From positions 1 to 30,923 of the IMG/VR virus record IMGVR_UViG_3300017788_000109: a stretch of 30,923 nucleotides of DNA; one strand, given 5' to 3'. Origin of the DNA: a virus. Position numbers and translations under genes: made by a program. This document shows, piece by piece, positions 1-7,986 of the stretch; position 1 is the first letter of the stretch, and the number at the start of each line of letters is the position of its first letter. The notes below the pieces were generated by a model. The model was not told the DNA's origin. It was given only the letters and a program-made list of their open reading frames with translations, and did no database searches.

Positions 1-461
1 CCGCGGCCCAGATCTACTTCCATGCCCGGGGGTCCGAACGCTCCACTATCCCACTGCATCTTTGTCTGGGTGCCTGTGGCACCACCCACGGCCACAGTGG
101 CCATGCCGTCCTGGATCGATACGACCTGGCCTGATTTGCGATGAGCCTGGGTACCCGGGAAATCGATAGTGACCCGATCCCCCACTGAGACTTCGTCCAG
201 TTGTTGTTCACGTGTCAAGAGTTTGCTCCGGCCTGTGGGACCCTTGGCACCGCGGCTCATTGTTTTTTCTTCGCCTAGCTTCTTCTCAGCAGCAACGGTT
301 TTTTTGAAGTCCATGTACTTTTCATTCAATCGTTGGGCTACCGATGGTTCTGCTTTAGCAGACTCATTAAGTTCTTTAAGCACGCTCTGCGGCTTAGTAG
401 GAGCGGGTTCCAGCGAAGCCAGCTTGCTGAGAATGTTGTATATGTTGTCGTGCTTGTTCAT
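1..461 (-). CDS. Unknown phage protein, 3' end cut by window edge
   Basis: An open frame of 153 codons runs from an ATG at 461 to the left edge of the window without a stop, so the C-terminus is missing. The start overlaps the stop of the upstream gene by four bases (ATGA), which suggests translational coupling and fixes the start. The product begins MNKHDNIYNILSKLASLEP. It has a charged, probably helical N-terminal half rich in Lys and Glu (about residues 1-70). A more beta-like stretch follows, with the pattern VGDRVTIDF and then VVSIQDGMATVAVGG, which looks like a small SH3/KOW-like barrel. I do not recognise the family. It lies downstream of gp4 and gp16 homologues, so a structural, scaffolding or packaging role is plausible but not shown. 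Confidence 0.75.
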   Translation of the reverse strand, partial: MNKHDNIYNILSKLASLEPAPTKPQSVLKELNESAKAEPSVAQRLNEKYMDFKKTVAAEKKLGEEKTMSRGAKGPTGRSKLLTREQQLDEVSVGDRVTIDFPGTQAHRKSGQVVSIQDGMATVAVGGATGTQTKMQWDSGAFGPPGMEVDLGR

Positions 462-1081
462 TTTTTCTTTCCTCGTGGATCGGGGTTTTTGGTATTCACC
501 GGGCTGGTATTGCCCTGCGGCAGATCAGTCGTGGTCTTGGCTTTTTCGCCCCGGTGCAGATCTTTGGCCAGTATACTGTCGTTGACATTTTTGACCTGTT
601 GGGGTTGATTTTCTGATCGAGCCTTTTGCAATTCTTTCAATAGATTGTCCACACGCTTGAGTCCCACGTGATCTTGTGCATTGTCATCATCTTTGTAGGT
701 GTCTACACCTGCTCGCAAACTTTCTTCGGGTGTGGTGGCATCATGCGCGGCAAGTATGCCATCTTCAAGCGGAGTTCGCACCACGATCTGTCCAGCCGGA
801 ATACCAGAACTGTTGTGTATTACAGCTCGGATACTTTCTGGGGTGGCAGGATAATTCAATTTGATTTCAAACTGCTGGCGGCCTACTGCGCCAAGATTGG
901 CGAATTCAATGGTATGAGCGACTGGCTGACTTTTGGGTTTGCTAATGTCTGCTAGATCAAAAGCAGCTAGACCTCGTTCGATCTTGTCTAGCAAGTCGCT
1001 GGTTAGATCGCAATCGGCTATGCGCACGCGGAAATCAAAGGTCCGTTTGCTTTCGACTAGATATTCCTTAAATGCTTTCAT
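458..1081 (-). CDS. Conserved T4-like phage protein of unknown function
   Basis: The product has 207 residues and begins MKAFKEYLVESKRTFDFRVR. An N-terminal 'MK.FKEYL.ES' segment followed by a beta-rich region (about 15-125) recalls, from memory, a family frequent in marine T4-like phages, where proteins start with FKEFL.ES and contain motifs such as 'KFD...I..PK..P'. Here the matching stretch is about residues 38-53 (LAAFDLADISKPKSQP). The C-terminal third is hydrophilic, Lys/Asn/Gln rich and probably disordered. The start is ATG at 1081 with GGAT about nine bases upstream, and a GCTAAATA late-type motif lies 19 bases before it. The gene overlaps the next one by ATGA. The function is unknown; a head-related role is inferred only from the neighbours. 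Confidence 0.8.
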   Translation of the reverse strand: MKAFKEYLVESKRTFDFRVRIADCDLTSDLLDKIERGLAAFDLADISKPKSQPVAHTIEFANLGAVGRQQFEIKLNYPATPESIRAVIHNSSGIPAGQIVVRTPLEDGILAAHDATTPEESLRAGVDTYKDDDNAQDHVGLKRVDNLLKELQKARSENQPQQVKNVNDSILAKDLHRGEKAKTTTDLPQGNTSPVNTKNPDPRGKKK

Positions 1082-1099
1082 GTTTGCATCCTATATCAA

Positions 1100-1591
1100 C
1101 TATTTAGCTGAATCTGTTTTTTTGTTCTGGCCCAGTATCTGTTGCAACAGACTGTTTCTGTCAAGGACCACCCCTTGCCCTTCGATTGGCACAGGATTGG
1201 TAGTACCTTCTTTTTGTGAAATCTGATCGATTCTGAGCTTTTTTAGCTGCAATTCTACCATGCGCAATTTTTTGTCCATTTTAGCCTGCTTGGCCGTGAT
1301 GGCATGCCCTAGCAATGTGCCTGCAGTTTGAAAGATAACTCCAGAATATCTAGGTTCCACATTCATGCCCAGGTCCATGAGATCCTGGAACTTGTCTTGG
1401 GCTAAAGAGGCTAACTCATCCATTTCTTGATCAGCGGCTTCGAGATCGCGCACGCCTGGAAGAGCAGCATCTATCTTGTCAATGGCCTCGTCTATGCTCT
1501 GTATTTGCTCTTTATGATCTGCGATAGCCTGTTGGGGATCATCTGCTATAATCGTAGGAAGATCGAACAGTTGTTCTAGTTTTTTAGTCAT
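1100..1591 (-). CDS. gp16: Probable small terminase subunit (gp16-like)
   Basis: The product has 163 residues and is almost entirely helical by composition. It starts MTKKLEQLFDLPTI, an opening common in gp16-type proteins (a short 'LFDLP' peptide before the helices). Two helical stretches with heptad-like spacing lie at about residues 20-75 and 95-130. The segment from about 72 to 112 (LMDLGMNVEPRYSGVIFQ, then GTLLGHAITAKQAKMDKKLR) matches my memory of small terminases of marine T4-like phages, in which the central helix pair oligomerises. T4 gp16 is similar in length (about 160-165 residues). Small terminase binds DNA and regulates the gp17 packaging motor. No gp17 is visible in the window, unlike the T4 order 16-17-18, so the call is moderate. 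The gene follows the gp4 homologue. Confidence 0.55.
   Translation of the reverse strand: MTKKLEQLFDLPTIIADDPQQAIADHKEQIQSIDEAIDKIDAALPGVRDLEAADQEMDELASLAQDKFQDLMDLGMNVEPRYSGVIFQTAGTLLGHAITAKQAKMDKKLRMVELQLKKLRIDQISQKEGTTNPVPIEGQGVVLDRNSLLQQILGQNKKTDSAK
1101..1108 (-). promoter_or_regulatory. Late promoter-like motif GCTAAATA
   Basis: GCTAAATA lies over the stop codon of the gp16-like gene, 19 bases before the ATG at 1081. It has the same octamer and spacing as at the tube and gp13 genes. Confidence 0.45.
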
Positions 1592-1596
1592 GCAGG

Positions 1597-1604
1597 TATT
1601 TACC
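1597..1604 (-). promoter_or_regulatory. Weak late promoter-like motif GGTAAATA
   Basis: GGTAAATA overlaps the stop of gp4 but is only five bases before the gp16-like ATG, too close to leave a leader. It may be a chance match. Confidence 0.2.
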
Positions 1605-2037
1605 GCTTGGATCCTTGGTGGAAGATCTCATTTTCAGTTACCACTCTAAAACGCATGCCGTTTTGCTTGCACCATGCATTGGCGGCGGCCCACTTGGAAT
1701 GATTCAGTGCCACGTAAGCCTTGTCTCGTAAACTGCGGGCGCTTTCCATAGTGGTCTCAGTGCTGGGTTTTACCTCTATCAGTTCAGCGTGTTTTTGATT
1801 ACGGCTGTCCACATAAATGATAAGGAAATCAGGAACATAGATGGTCTGTCGATTGGTAAAAGGATTTCTGTAGGGAATATTGATGCTTTCACTGGCCCAT
1901 TGCAGCACCGCAGGATTGTTGTCACAGAACTGCATGAAAGCAAACTCCCAACCGGATCTATAGGTAGGTGTGCCTTTGCCTATGTATTTGGCAGGATTGC
2001 GTATCTGGAATTTTCCTTGTGCGTATTTCCTGCTCAT
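1600..2037 (-). CDS. gp4: Head completion protein gp4 (nuclease-fold)
   Basis: The product has 145 residues, close to T4 gp4 (about 150). The opening GKFQIRNPAKYIGKGTPTYR is the characteristic 'NP.KY.G...P.YRS.WE' signature of the family. A PD-(D/E)XK-like set of residues is visible: E31 in RSGWEF, D70 in YVPDF, and E88 and K90 in LIEVKP. This is the arrangement seen in Vsr/TnsA-like endonuclease folds. The tryptophan/asparagine helix WAAANAWCKQNGMRF (about 116-130) is also typical. In T4, gp4 is needed to complete heads before tail joining and may trim packaged DNA ends. The start overlaps the stop of the upstream gene (ATGA), indicating coupling. Family assignment is confident; the nuclease activity is inferred. 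Confidence 0.88.
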   Translation of the reverse strand: MSRKYAQGKFQIRNPAKYIGKGTPTYRSGWEFAFMQFCDNNPAVLQWASESINIPYRNPFTNRQTIYVPDFLIIYVDSRNQKHAELIEVKPSTETTMESARSLRDKAYVALNHSKWAAANAWCKQNGMRFRVVTENEIFHQGSKR

Positions 2038-2414
2038 GCCAAGATACTGCGTTGTACAAAAAAGCTGGCCTTGGGTTGATTTACTATGCCTAGCAAGCTG
2101 GTATTCACTCGATTGAGATTCAAGAACGCGGCTAGGAACACATCAATTTCACCGGGCTGTAATTTTTTGAAATCTGCCAGCACGCTCATGGGATTGTTAT
2201 TTTGAGCTAGACTGGTATAAACCACAGCAGTGGTTATCAAGCGAGCAGATTCAACATCTCCAGTCACTGTTTCAAAATAACTCTGTATGGCTGCATCCAC
2301 GTCAGTGGTGGTGTTCAAGGTAGGTTGGAAATAGTTGTTGAAAAACTTGGCAGCTTCTTGCTGTGCCTGTTGAGTGATTTCTGCTGCTCGGCTGGGTAAA
2401 TTGTTTGCGTCCAT
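2034..2414 (-). CDS. Conserved small phage protein of unknown function
   Basis: The product has 126 residues and starts MDANNLPSRAAEITQQAQQE. It is mostly helical, with a Gln/Ala-rich N-terminus and a C-terminal block LQPGEIDVFLAAFLNLNRVN followed by TSLLGIVNQP. I associate this block with a small protein found next to tail genes in many marine T4-like phages, but no function is known to me. A GGGG ribosome binding site lies about eight bases before the ATG at 2414. The gene starts three bases after the stop of the tube-initiator-like gene and overlaps gp4 by four bases, so it sits in a tight translationally coupled set. It could be a baseplate or tail accessory subunit; that is inference from position only. 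Confidence 0.75.
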   Translation of the reverse strand: MDANNLPSRAAEITQQAQQEAAKFFNNYFQPTLNTTTDVDAAIQSYFETVTGDVESARLITTAVVYTSLAQNNNPMSVLADFKKLQPGEIDVFLAAFLNLNRVNTSLLGIVNQPKASFFVQRSILA

Positions 2415-2417
2415 ATG

Positions 2418-3845
2418 TTATGCCCCACCAAAACCCTGTTGAGACGATGATATTAAATCGGCTGCGTCGTTTATGTTTATGTTCAATCTGGCAGCGATTT
2501 CTGCTGTGAGTTCTTCTACTGAAAACTGCGATAGGCTCCTGGTCTGTGCATCAGTAGATAGATCTGTTTGATCCAATCTTGGAAACTCGGCCGTGGACGA
2601 CTCTGGAGCACCCGACGCGGTACTAACAAAATCATTATTGCTCACAGCACGGTAATCATAGTTGGCCAACGTTTGATCTCTAGGTACATTTTTATCTGTG
2701 GTGTTGGCTAATCTTACTTCGCCGGCGGCTTGTGTGGATTGGTTGCCGTCGGCATTTAACATTCCCACAGCCCCAGCGGCAGCAAGAGTTCCGCCCACTG
2801 CCAGAAATAATCCGCCGCCTTGGCTGGTCAACAGCGAGTTGGTAGCACTGCCAATAGCAGGTGCGCTGACCGTGCTGAGCGGATTTATCCCGCCTGCCAC
2901 CACGTTTTGTACATAAGTGAGCCCTTCGTTGTTTAACAGCTTGCCTATGTTCTGTCCTTTGAAGTTTTGCTGCGCTTTGTTTATTTTGATCAGCGCAGAT
3001 GCCCAATTGCCATTGGCTAGATCGTTGGTAATATTGTCTAAGGTTTCAACAAATCCGCCAGTGCCAAAAATGCTACGACCGCCAGTAAGTCCTGGGCTCT
3101 GTACATTATCGTATAACAGCAGCATGCTATCGCCTAGAGTTTCTTTGCTTACTTTACCTTTGCGATATTTCACCTGTTCATAGGTTATGGTCATTTCGTG
3201 TTCTAGCAAACCGGTGCCACTTTCGGCGCTGTGTTCGCCGTGCCTAAAAGCCGTGATGATGGGATTTATCAGCATGTATTCGCTGAATTTCTTTCCCATC
3301 AAGCTGTACACACGTATGGCCTTGACAGGATGGTAACTGGTGTTGCGCAAGTTCTCGCTGGGATTTTCAAATTCGCTGCGCAGATTATATCCCCAACCTT
3401 CCTTGCTGCGTGCATAGTACTTGTGATTGAGAGTGTATTGCTCAGGAGTATACTCGCTGTCTCGATAGTAGAAACTCATGTAGTCGTACCAAAACTCTCT
3501 GATGATATCAGCAGAATCGTCATGGAATCTCAAAGTCACTGGATCATACTTGATGCTGCGCTGTACGATGTTTTTCCTGTTGTAGGCATTTAACACCTGG
3601 CTGTCTATAGTGAACCTAGGCAGTTGAGCTGATTTACACAAAGCGCCCATCTGTATGCCGTTCTTTTGATTGGTGCGCAAGGCGTCGAAGTCTTCTCGAT
3701 AATCAAATACCACGTAGAAAAGCCAGGCATATTTTGGATGCCTGAAAAAATTTCCGTCGACAAATATGCGTGATGCATGCTGTTGATCACGCAAATTGTC
3801 TGTGGAGTTGAGTCCTGCTATCAGCGACTGTAAGAGATTAGCCAT
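2418..3845 (-). CDS. Tail tube initiator/cap-like baseplate protein (gp54/gp48 type)
   Basis: The product has 475 residues. The N-terminal half (about 25-235) looks like the tube-like fold shared by T4 gp19, gp48 and gp54. Visible signatures are ASRIFVDGNFFRHPKYAWLF, LPRFTIDSQVLNAYNRK, VTLRFHDDSADIIREFWYDY (a helix that faces the tube lumen or interface in such folds) and EYMLINPIITAFRHGEHSAE. The last matches the 'F...TLVNP.I..W.HD' pattern I recall from cyanophage gp48/gp54 proteins. T4 gp54 and gp48 are 320 and 364 residues, so this one is longer. The extra C-terminal part holds a Gly/Ala-rich hydrophobic stretch (about 335-365, GGGLFLAVGGTLAAAGAVGM) and a disordered tail. The gene follows the tube gene but has its own late-type motif, GATAAATA, 18 bases before the ATG, with AGGA as ribosome binding site. 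Which of gp48 or gp54 it is cannot be settled here. Confidence 0.6.
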   Translation of the reverse strand: MANLLQSLIAGLNSTDNLRDQQHASRIFVDGNFFRHPKYAWLFYVVFDYREDFDALRTNQKNGIQMGALCKSAQLPRFTIDSQVLNAYNRKNIVQRSIKYDPVTLRFHDDSADIIREFWYDYMSFYYRDSEYTPEQYTLNHKYYARSKEGWGYNLRSEFENPSENLRNTSYHPVKAIRVYSLMGKKFSEYMLINPIITAFRHGEHSAESGTGLLEHEMTITYEQVKYRKGKVSKETLGDSMLLLYDNVQSPGLTGGRSIFGTGGFVETLDNITNDLANGNWASALIKINKAQQNFKGQNIGKLLNNEGLTYVQNVVAGGINPLSTVSAPAIGSATNSLLTSQGGGLFLAVGGTLAAAGAVGMLNADGNQSTQAAGEVRLANTTDKNVPRDQTLANYDYRAVSNNDFVSTASGAPESSTAEFPRLDQTDLSTDAQTRSLSQFSVEELTAEIAARLNININDAADLISSSQQGFGGA

Positions 3846-3863
3846 GAGGCATCCTGTTTCAAG

Positions 3864-3871
3864 TATTTATC
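3864..3871 (-). promoter_or_regulatory. T4-type late promoter motif GATAAATA
   Basis: The octamer GATAAATA (minus strand) lies 18 bases before the ATG of the tube-initiator-like gene. It sits directly after the T-run of the terminator that closes the tube transcript, so it would restart transcription there. It matches TATAAATA of T4 late promoters at seven of eight positions. Confidence 0.6.
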
Positions 3872-3873
3872 TC

Positions 3874-3899
3874 AAAAAAAAGCCCGGAAAAATCCGGGC
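3874..3899 (-). terminator. Rho-independent terminator after tail tube gene
   Basis: On the minus strand a perfect 7-bp stem (GCCCGGA with TCCGGGC) encloses a 4-base loop and is followed by eight T residues. It lies about 27 bases after the stop of the tail tube gene and just before the late promoter motif of the next gene. Confidence 0.9.
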
Positions 3900-3925
3900 C
3901 TGTTGTTAGCTGCGTCTTCTGGAGA

Positions 3926-4567
3926 TTAGGAAGACGTGGTAAATCCACCTCCAGTTATATCTTCTCTGTTGATAGCACGAGCAAAAGATGTGCCAACTCC
4001 AGCAACTCCTTCAGTTTGGATGGCATTGTCATACTTCATTGTCAGTGCTATCTTTACTGGGTCGTTAGTGGTATAATTTAATTCGCCATAGTTGACTTGG
4101 CTCAGCAAGCAACCATACATCTCCCAAGTCTCGAGGACTGTTGGTGTTTGTTTTCCGTTGCCACCATCAAGCATTTCGCATTTGGTGGTAAATTTGTAGA
4201 TGCTTCCGGAACGTGCGCTGGCCTGTTCCAAGAAGTCAAACTGTTTCTGCAGTTGTTGACCGATCAGCTTGCTTACCTGTCCGCTAGCATCATCTCTCAG
4301 ATTGATTGTGATATCTTGCCACATGGGTTTACCGATCAACTTGACACGGCTGTTATAGCTGTCAACTGTTATCTCATCAAAGTTTACAGTCGGACGAGTA
4401 AAATCCATCACCTGCTTGGTAAGCTCGGTTACCTGCTGGTCCCGACCAAAATTCAAAAATGTGACACGGAATCTGTAAGCCAGTTTTGGCATCAACAGGC
4501 CCTGGTTAGACGCACTCTGGTTAGTGGCTAGCGGCACTGTGAATTTTGTTAATGATGCTACAGACAT
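3926..4567 (-). CDS. gp19: Tail tube protein (gp19)
   Basis: The product has 213 residues, against 163 in T4. It forms the inner tube through which DNA passes when the sheath contracts. Family signatures include MPKLAYRFRVTFLNFG (about 26-41), a 'TELTKQVMDFTRPTVNFDEI' block (48-67) that matches the conserved 'V....RP...FE.I..D.YNS' strand, KPMWQDITINLRDD (about 79-92) and a C-terminal WEMYGCLLSQVNYGELNYTT followed by IALTMKYDNA, the typical 'G.W....NFG.LDY...E...I..T..YD.A' ending of myovirus tube proteins. The start is ATG at 4567 with a strong AGGAG eight bases upstream and a GCTAAATA late-type motif 19 bases upstream. It follows the sheath gene and is closed by a terminator, so it may be made at high level as a monocistronic late message. 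Confidence 0.93.
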   Translation of the reverse strand: MSVASLTKFTVPLATNQSASNQGLLMPKLAYRFRVTFLNFGRDQQVTELTKQVMDFTRPTVNFDEITVDSYNSRVKLIGKPMWQDITINLRDDASGQVSKLIGQQLQKQFDFLEQASARSGSIYKFTTKCEMLDGGNGKQTPTVLETWEMYGCLLSQVNYGELNYTTNDPVKIALTMKYDNAIQTEGVAGVGTSFARAINREDITGGGFTTSS

Positions 4568-4586
4568 TGTGATCTCCTAGTATTCT

Positions 4587-4594
4587 TATTTAGC
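4587..4594 (-). promoter_or_regulatory. Late promoter-like motif GCTAAATA (tail tube)
   Basis: GCTAAATA on the minus strand is followed 19 bases later by the tube ATG, with AGGAG in between. The same octamer occurs before gp13 and before the 458-1081 gene at the same distance. Confidence 0.5.
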
Positions 4595-4608
4595 ATTTTT
4601 TACCTTGC

Positions 4609-4635
4609 TTACCAGATGGCTCTGCCATCTGGTAA
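4609..4635. other. Perfect 12-bp inverted repeat between sheath and tube
   Basis: The arms TTACCAGATGGC and GCCATCTGGTAA flank a 3-base loop just after the sheath stop. The structure lacks a T-run on either strand (the minus strand continues GCAAGGTAAAAAATG), so it is not a standard terminator. It may be an mRNA 3'-end stabilising hairpin or a processing site separating the sheath and tube messages. Confidence 0.8.
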
Positions 4636-4645
4636 TCTGGTACTA

Positions 4646-7600
4646 TTATCTTCCACCCGATGCTATGTCGCCAGGGTTCTTCAAACGAATCGGGATATAG
4701 ATAAATTCCACATCCTTCATCGGCTCGATAGCAATATCCACATAAAGTTCGTTACGTGCGATACGATCGCTGGTATTGTTACTATTATCGCAAACAACCA
4801 AGTAATCATAAAGGCCGCGTTTGGCAACTAGATCGTTCATGGCACCATCAATCGCGCTTTTGATCTGATCGCGGGTGCTCTTGTCATTTGGTTCAAACAA
4901 GAACGCATTGCTGATGTCAGTCAGTATGGTCCTGACATAGTTGACCAAGCGACTCACGTTTACTCTATCGGTGCTCTGTGCCACTGCGCTGCGAGTCTTG
5001 TTGCCATACACAACGATACCTGCACCGGGTAACAGACTGATCGGATTGATACGCTGTATATACAAGAAATCTCTTTGTGCTTGTGTGATACCTGTACGAA
5101 CAAACAATCCAGTGGTGTAATTTACATAACCAAGTGCTGTGGCATTATCAACTGCTCCGCGACGTGTTCCAGCTGGTGCAAACCAAGGGAAGCTGACGTT
5201 GTCGCTAAAGATAAAAGTACGCAGGGCCATATGGCTGGCTGGTACTACGATTTCATTGCCGTTGATATCGTTGGTCAAGCCATGTGGATAGTACAGGCCG
5301 AGATATACATCGCCGCTGACTTCCGATGTGTTGCTCCAGTTGGTTACTTCGGTGGCTGTGGGCACCAAATCCAACGGCGTATCACCAATAATGAATGCAG
5401 TCTCGTTACGATCTGAATTAAGGCTGACTAGATTAGGAATCAACTCTGGATATCCTGGACAGCAGATGATGTTGTACTCGTATTGATCTTCACGGATGTC
5501 GGTGTTGCTGTCAATCGCAGCTCTCAGAGCTTTGACAACCATCTGGCGCTGTGCCTTGTGTCCATGATAAGGAGTGCCATCACTTTGAACACCGCTGGCA
5601 TTTGCCCAGGTGCTCTTGTAAGTTGGAATAGTACCAGTTTGATTGCTGCCATCGTCGGTAGCACTTGGATATGCAGTAGCAGTGAACTTGTTGTTCACAA
5701 ACTCTTTTACATTCATTCCGTTGCGGCGTGTGTTCCACAGCAAGGTACCACGTGGATACAAACGATAGTCTGGGCAATCAAGATCTATGTAATTGCTGGT
5801 AAGCATGGTAGCAATTGCTGGAATGTCTCCTGCTACTGGATCTACGATGCCTCCAACACTGTTGCCGCTGTTGTCCAGGCTGGCGTCCCAACGTGCGTCT
5901 GCAAAAACAATACCATTCTGGCTGATACGGTCGGTTTTGTTGATCAGATTCCATGTGGATCCGGTATAGCGATACAGTATGGGGAAGTTTTCAAGATCGC
6001 CGGTGTCAACCCACAGATCGCCTGCTACTAGGCTGGTGCCATCACTTTGCAGAGTAGGCTGAGTGGTGCTGAAAATAGGCCCATTGGGATCGGTGTTGGT
6101 AAGATTGTATCCGCGAGCATCGCTGCTGACTGTACGATAACCTTTCCAACCATCAGTTCCAGCAATCATGACATCTGCTTCTGTGGCATTGCCATAGTAC
6201 CAGAGCGCACCAGATTCTGGTGCCACATAAGGTGTTTCTACGCTGAATGTTAGATCCGCACCGAGCGCTTCCCACTTGCTGGCTCTGAGGCTGCCAGTAT
6301 AGGTGCCAGCAAATTCGTATTCAACGCCATCGGTACTTGTGGTTATACCAGCTGTGGCAATTGGATTGCCAGCGCCAGCTGTGGTGTCAATAAACACGAT
6401 GTCGCCGCCGCTGCGGTGTATAAAGCTGATAGCGCCATTGCTTTCCTTCTGAGCGAACACATTAGGAATGTTTCTGCTCAGGACCAAGCTCACAAACGAG
6501 TCGGTACTGGTTCCCCCGATAGCAAAGGCACCGCTGAAGGTATAAGGAACAAGACTAGAACTACCAGCCGCTGTCACGGCCAAAGTAAATGTCTGTCCAA
6601 TGGTAAATGTGCTGGTAGGGACTGCACCAGTAACTTTGGTCTGCCCTGTTCCGCTGCGCTTGAACACCCTGAAAGTGGCAGGATAGCCATCCAGGCTGCT
6701 GTGTTGCACAAACAAGCTGCCATCTGCTATACCGGTGCCACCGTTGAGAATGTCTAATCCGTATGTGGCCGCTTCCTTGCTAGCATACAAGGGAGCAGAT
6801 ACTGATGCGAATGCGCCGGTGGTGCTGTTATAACGTTTGATAACCCAGTTGGCTCCATCGCCTACTGTGCTGGTTTTGATCCAGATGCTACCGGTAGGAG
6901 CTGGTGTAGCTTCGCCTGTGGCAAATGTAGGAACTTCGGTATATGCACCGAACTTCAGCATGGGTGCAAAATAAGTGCCTGCAGTAAGACCCAGTGCGCT
7001 GGCTCCTGCACCTGCTGCAATGATCACTTTGCCGTCAGCTGTGGTGCCGTTGCTTTCGCTAAGGCTGGTTGCACGGATGACCAAACGGCCGTCGGTGTCA
7101 ATTTCAGCGCGGATTCCTTCGCCGTAATTAGGATTAAAAAAACTATTGATACTGGTTACCACGTCAGCACCAGTACAGGTTACGCCATCAGTGGCTGTTA
7201 GACTTAAGACTTCGTTATTGATGGTAACTGTTGTACCATCTGCTACTTCATTGCCTACGTAGGTGCTGAATGTGCTTTGCACAGTGACCCAGGCCTTTTG
7301 CCAATCATCGGTACCAACTGGCACCCATTCATTGCTGGCATTCTTGTAGAACAAGGGATTGTTTGCATTGTAAGCTACCACAGCATAATCGCCGATCTGT
7401 CCTACTGTAGTCTTTGGAGTGTTAAGGCTGTCAGACTGGACATCGTTGACACTGGTGATGACCCTAGGAGTAATCTTGGTATAGGTTTGAGTGCTCTGGC
7501 TCCACTGGAACACGCCGTACGTGCTCTGGCTCAGGTCCAACCACAAGAAACCATTGCTTACATCTCCTTTGGGACGAATGCTGGTAGCTGTGAGTGCATC

Positions 7601-7948
7601 TAGATCGATGTCAGCACGCACCACATAGATCTGGCTACCAATGCCTAGTGCGCTGTATGCGGCTTGTAGACCATACTCATTACGCTCGTCTCCGTGCAAG
7701 GGAGCACCACCAGAAGTACGAAAAGTTGGGTAACCCAGGGCATTGATAAGCTCGCGCTGGCTGGCAAATGTCTGCAACTTGCCTGCATTGGTCTTGGTAG
7801 TGCCGCTGGCAACACCGCCGGTGGCTGGATTGATTTTGTCTGTAGCTGTGGCCACAAGCACTAGAGGAATAGTGCCTGTTCCAGCTGGTACGTATTGGCT
7901 TTCGTCTGTGACGCTGATACTGATACCTGGTGATGTTAGAATTGCCAT
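4646..7948 (-). CDS. gp18: Contractile tail sheath protein (gp18), enlarged
   Basis: The product has 1100 residues, against 659 in T4 gp18. The N-terminus MAILTSPGISISVTDESQYV is the standard 'SPGV.I.E.D.S' start of sheath proteins. The first ~125 residues (ending IYVVRADIDLDAL) and the last ~430 carry the conserved core. The end includes GAGIVVYGNKTRS, VNVSRLVNYVRTILTDISNA, FEPNDKSTRDQIKSAIDGAM and IAIEPMKDVEFIYIPIRL, the C-terminal domain that links sheath subunits. The extra length lies between about 130 and 670 and contains several beta-rich insert modules with a 'G.LW......W' pattern (NGFLWLD near 133, GSIWIKT near 353, GALWYYG near 581, GDLWVDT near 643). These probably decorate the outside of the sheath. 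The start is ATG with AGGA nine bases upstream and an AATAAATA motif 30 bases upstream. Confidence 0.95.
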   Translation of the reverse strand: MAILTSPGISISVTDESQYVPAGTGTIPLVLVATATDKINPATGGVASGTTKTNAGKLQTFASQRELINALGYPTFRTSGGAPLHGDERNEYGLQAAYSALGIGSQIYVVRADIDLDALTATSIRPKGDVSNGFLWLDLSQSTYGVFQWSQSTQTYTKITPRVITSVNDVQSDSLNTPKTTVGQIGDYAVVAYNANNPLFYKNASNEWVPVGTDDWQKAWVTVQSTFSTYVGNEVADGTTVTINNEVLSLTATDGVTCTGADVVTSINSFFNPNYGEGIRAEIDTDGRLVIRATSLSESNGTTADGKVIIAAGAGASALGLTAGTYFAPMLKFGAYTEVPTFATGEATPAPTGSIWIKTSTVGDGANWVIKRYNSTTGAFASVSAPLYASKEAATYGLDILNGGTGIADGSLFVQHSSLDGYPATFRVFKRSGTGQTKVTGAVPTSTFTIGQTFTLAVTAAGSSSLVPYTFSGAFAIGGTSTDSFVSLVLSRNIPNVFAQKESNGAISFIHRSGGDIVFIDTTAGAGNPIATAGITTSTDGVEYEFAGTYTGSLRASKWEALGADLTFSVETPYVAPESGALWYYGNATEADVMIAGTDGWKGYRTVSSDARGYNLTNTDPNGPIFSTTQPTLQSDGTSLVAGDLWVDTGDLENFPILYRYTGSTWNLINKTDRISQNGIVFADARWDASLDNSGNSVGGIVDPVAGDIPAIATMLTSNYIDLDCPDYRLYPRGTLLWNTRRNGMNVKEFVNNKFTATAYPSATDDGSNQTGTIPTYKSTWANASGVQSDGTPYHGHKAQRQMVVKALRAAIDSNTDIREDQYEYNIICCPGYPELIPNLVSLNSDRNETAFIIGDTPLDLVPTATEVTNWSNTSEVSGDVYLGLYYPHGLTNDINGNEIVVPASHMALRTFIFSDNVSFPWFAPAGTRRGAVDNATALGYVNYTTGLFVRTGITQAQRDFLYIQRINPISLLPGAGIVVYGNKTRSAVAQSTDRVNVSRLVNYVRTILTDISNAFLFEPNDKSTRDQIKSAIDGAMNDLVAKRGLYDYLVVCDNSNNTSDRIARNELYVDIAIEPMKDVEFIYIPIRLKNPGDIASGGR

Positions 7949-7978
7949 GTTCGTCTTCCTTTATATTGACGTTGTAGA

Positions 7979-7986
7979 TATTTATT
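7979..7986 (-). promoter_or_regulatory. Late promoter-like motif AATAAATA (sheath)
   Basis: AATAAATA followed by TC lies on the minus strand 30 bases before the sheath ATG. It faces away from the plus-strand TATAAATA at 8036-8043, making a divergent pair about 50 bases apart. Confidence 0.5.

Noticed and set aside
14-211. Minus-strand 65-codon frame at the left edge
   Set aside because: It lies inside the partial gene 1-461 in another frame; the partial gene has a coupled start and a more plausible composition.
1597-1604. Late promoter GGTAAATA for the gp16-like gene
   Set aside because: Only five bases separate it from the ATG, and the gene is three codons or fewer behind gp4, so read-through transcription is more likely. 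It is kept only as a low-confidence motif.
4097-4531. Plus-strand frame of 144 codons opposite the tail tube
   Set aside because: Antisense to the well-supported gp19 gene; no promoter or ribosome binding site.
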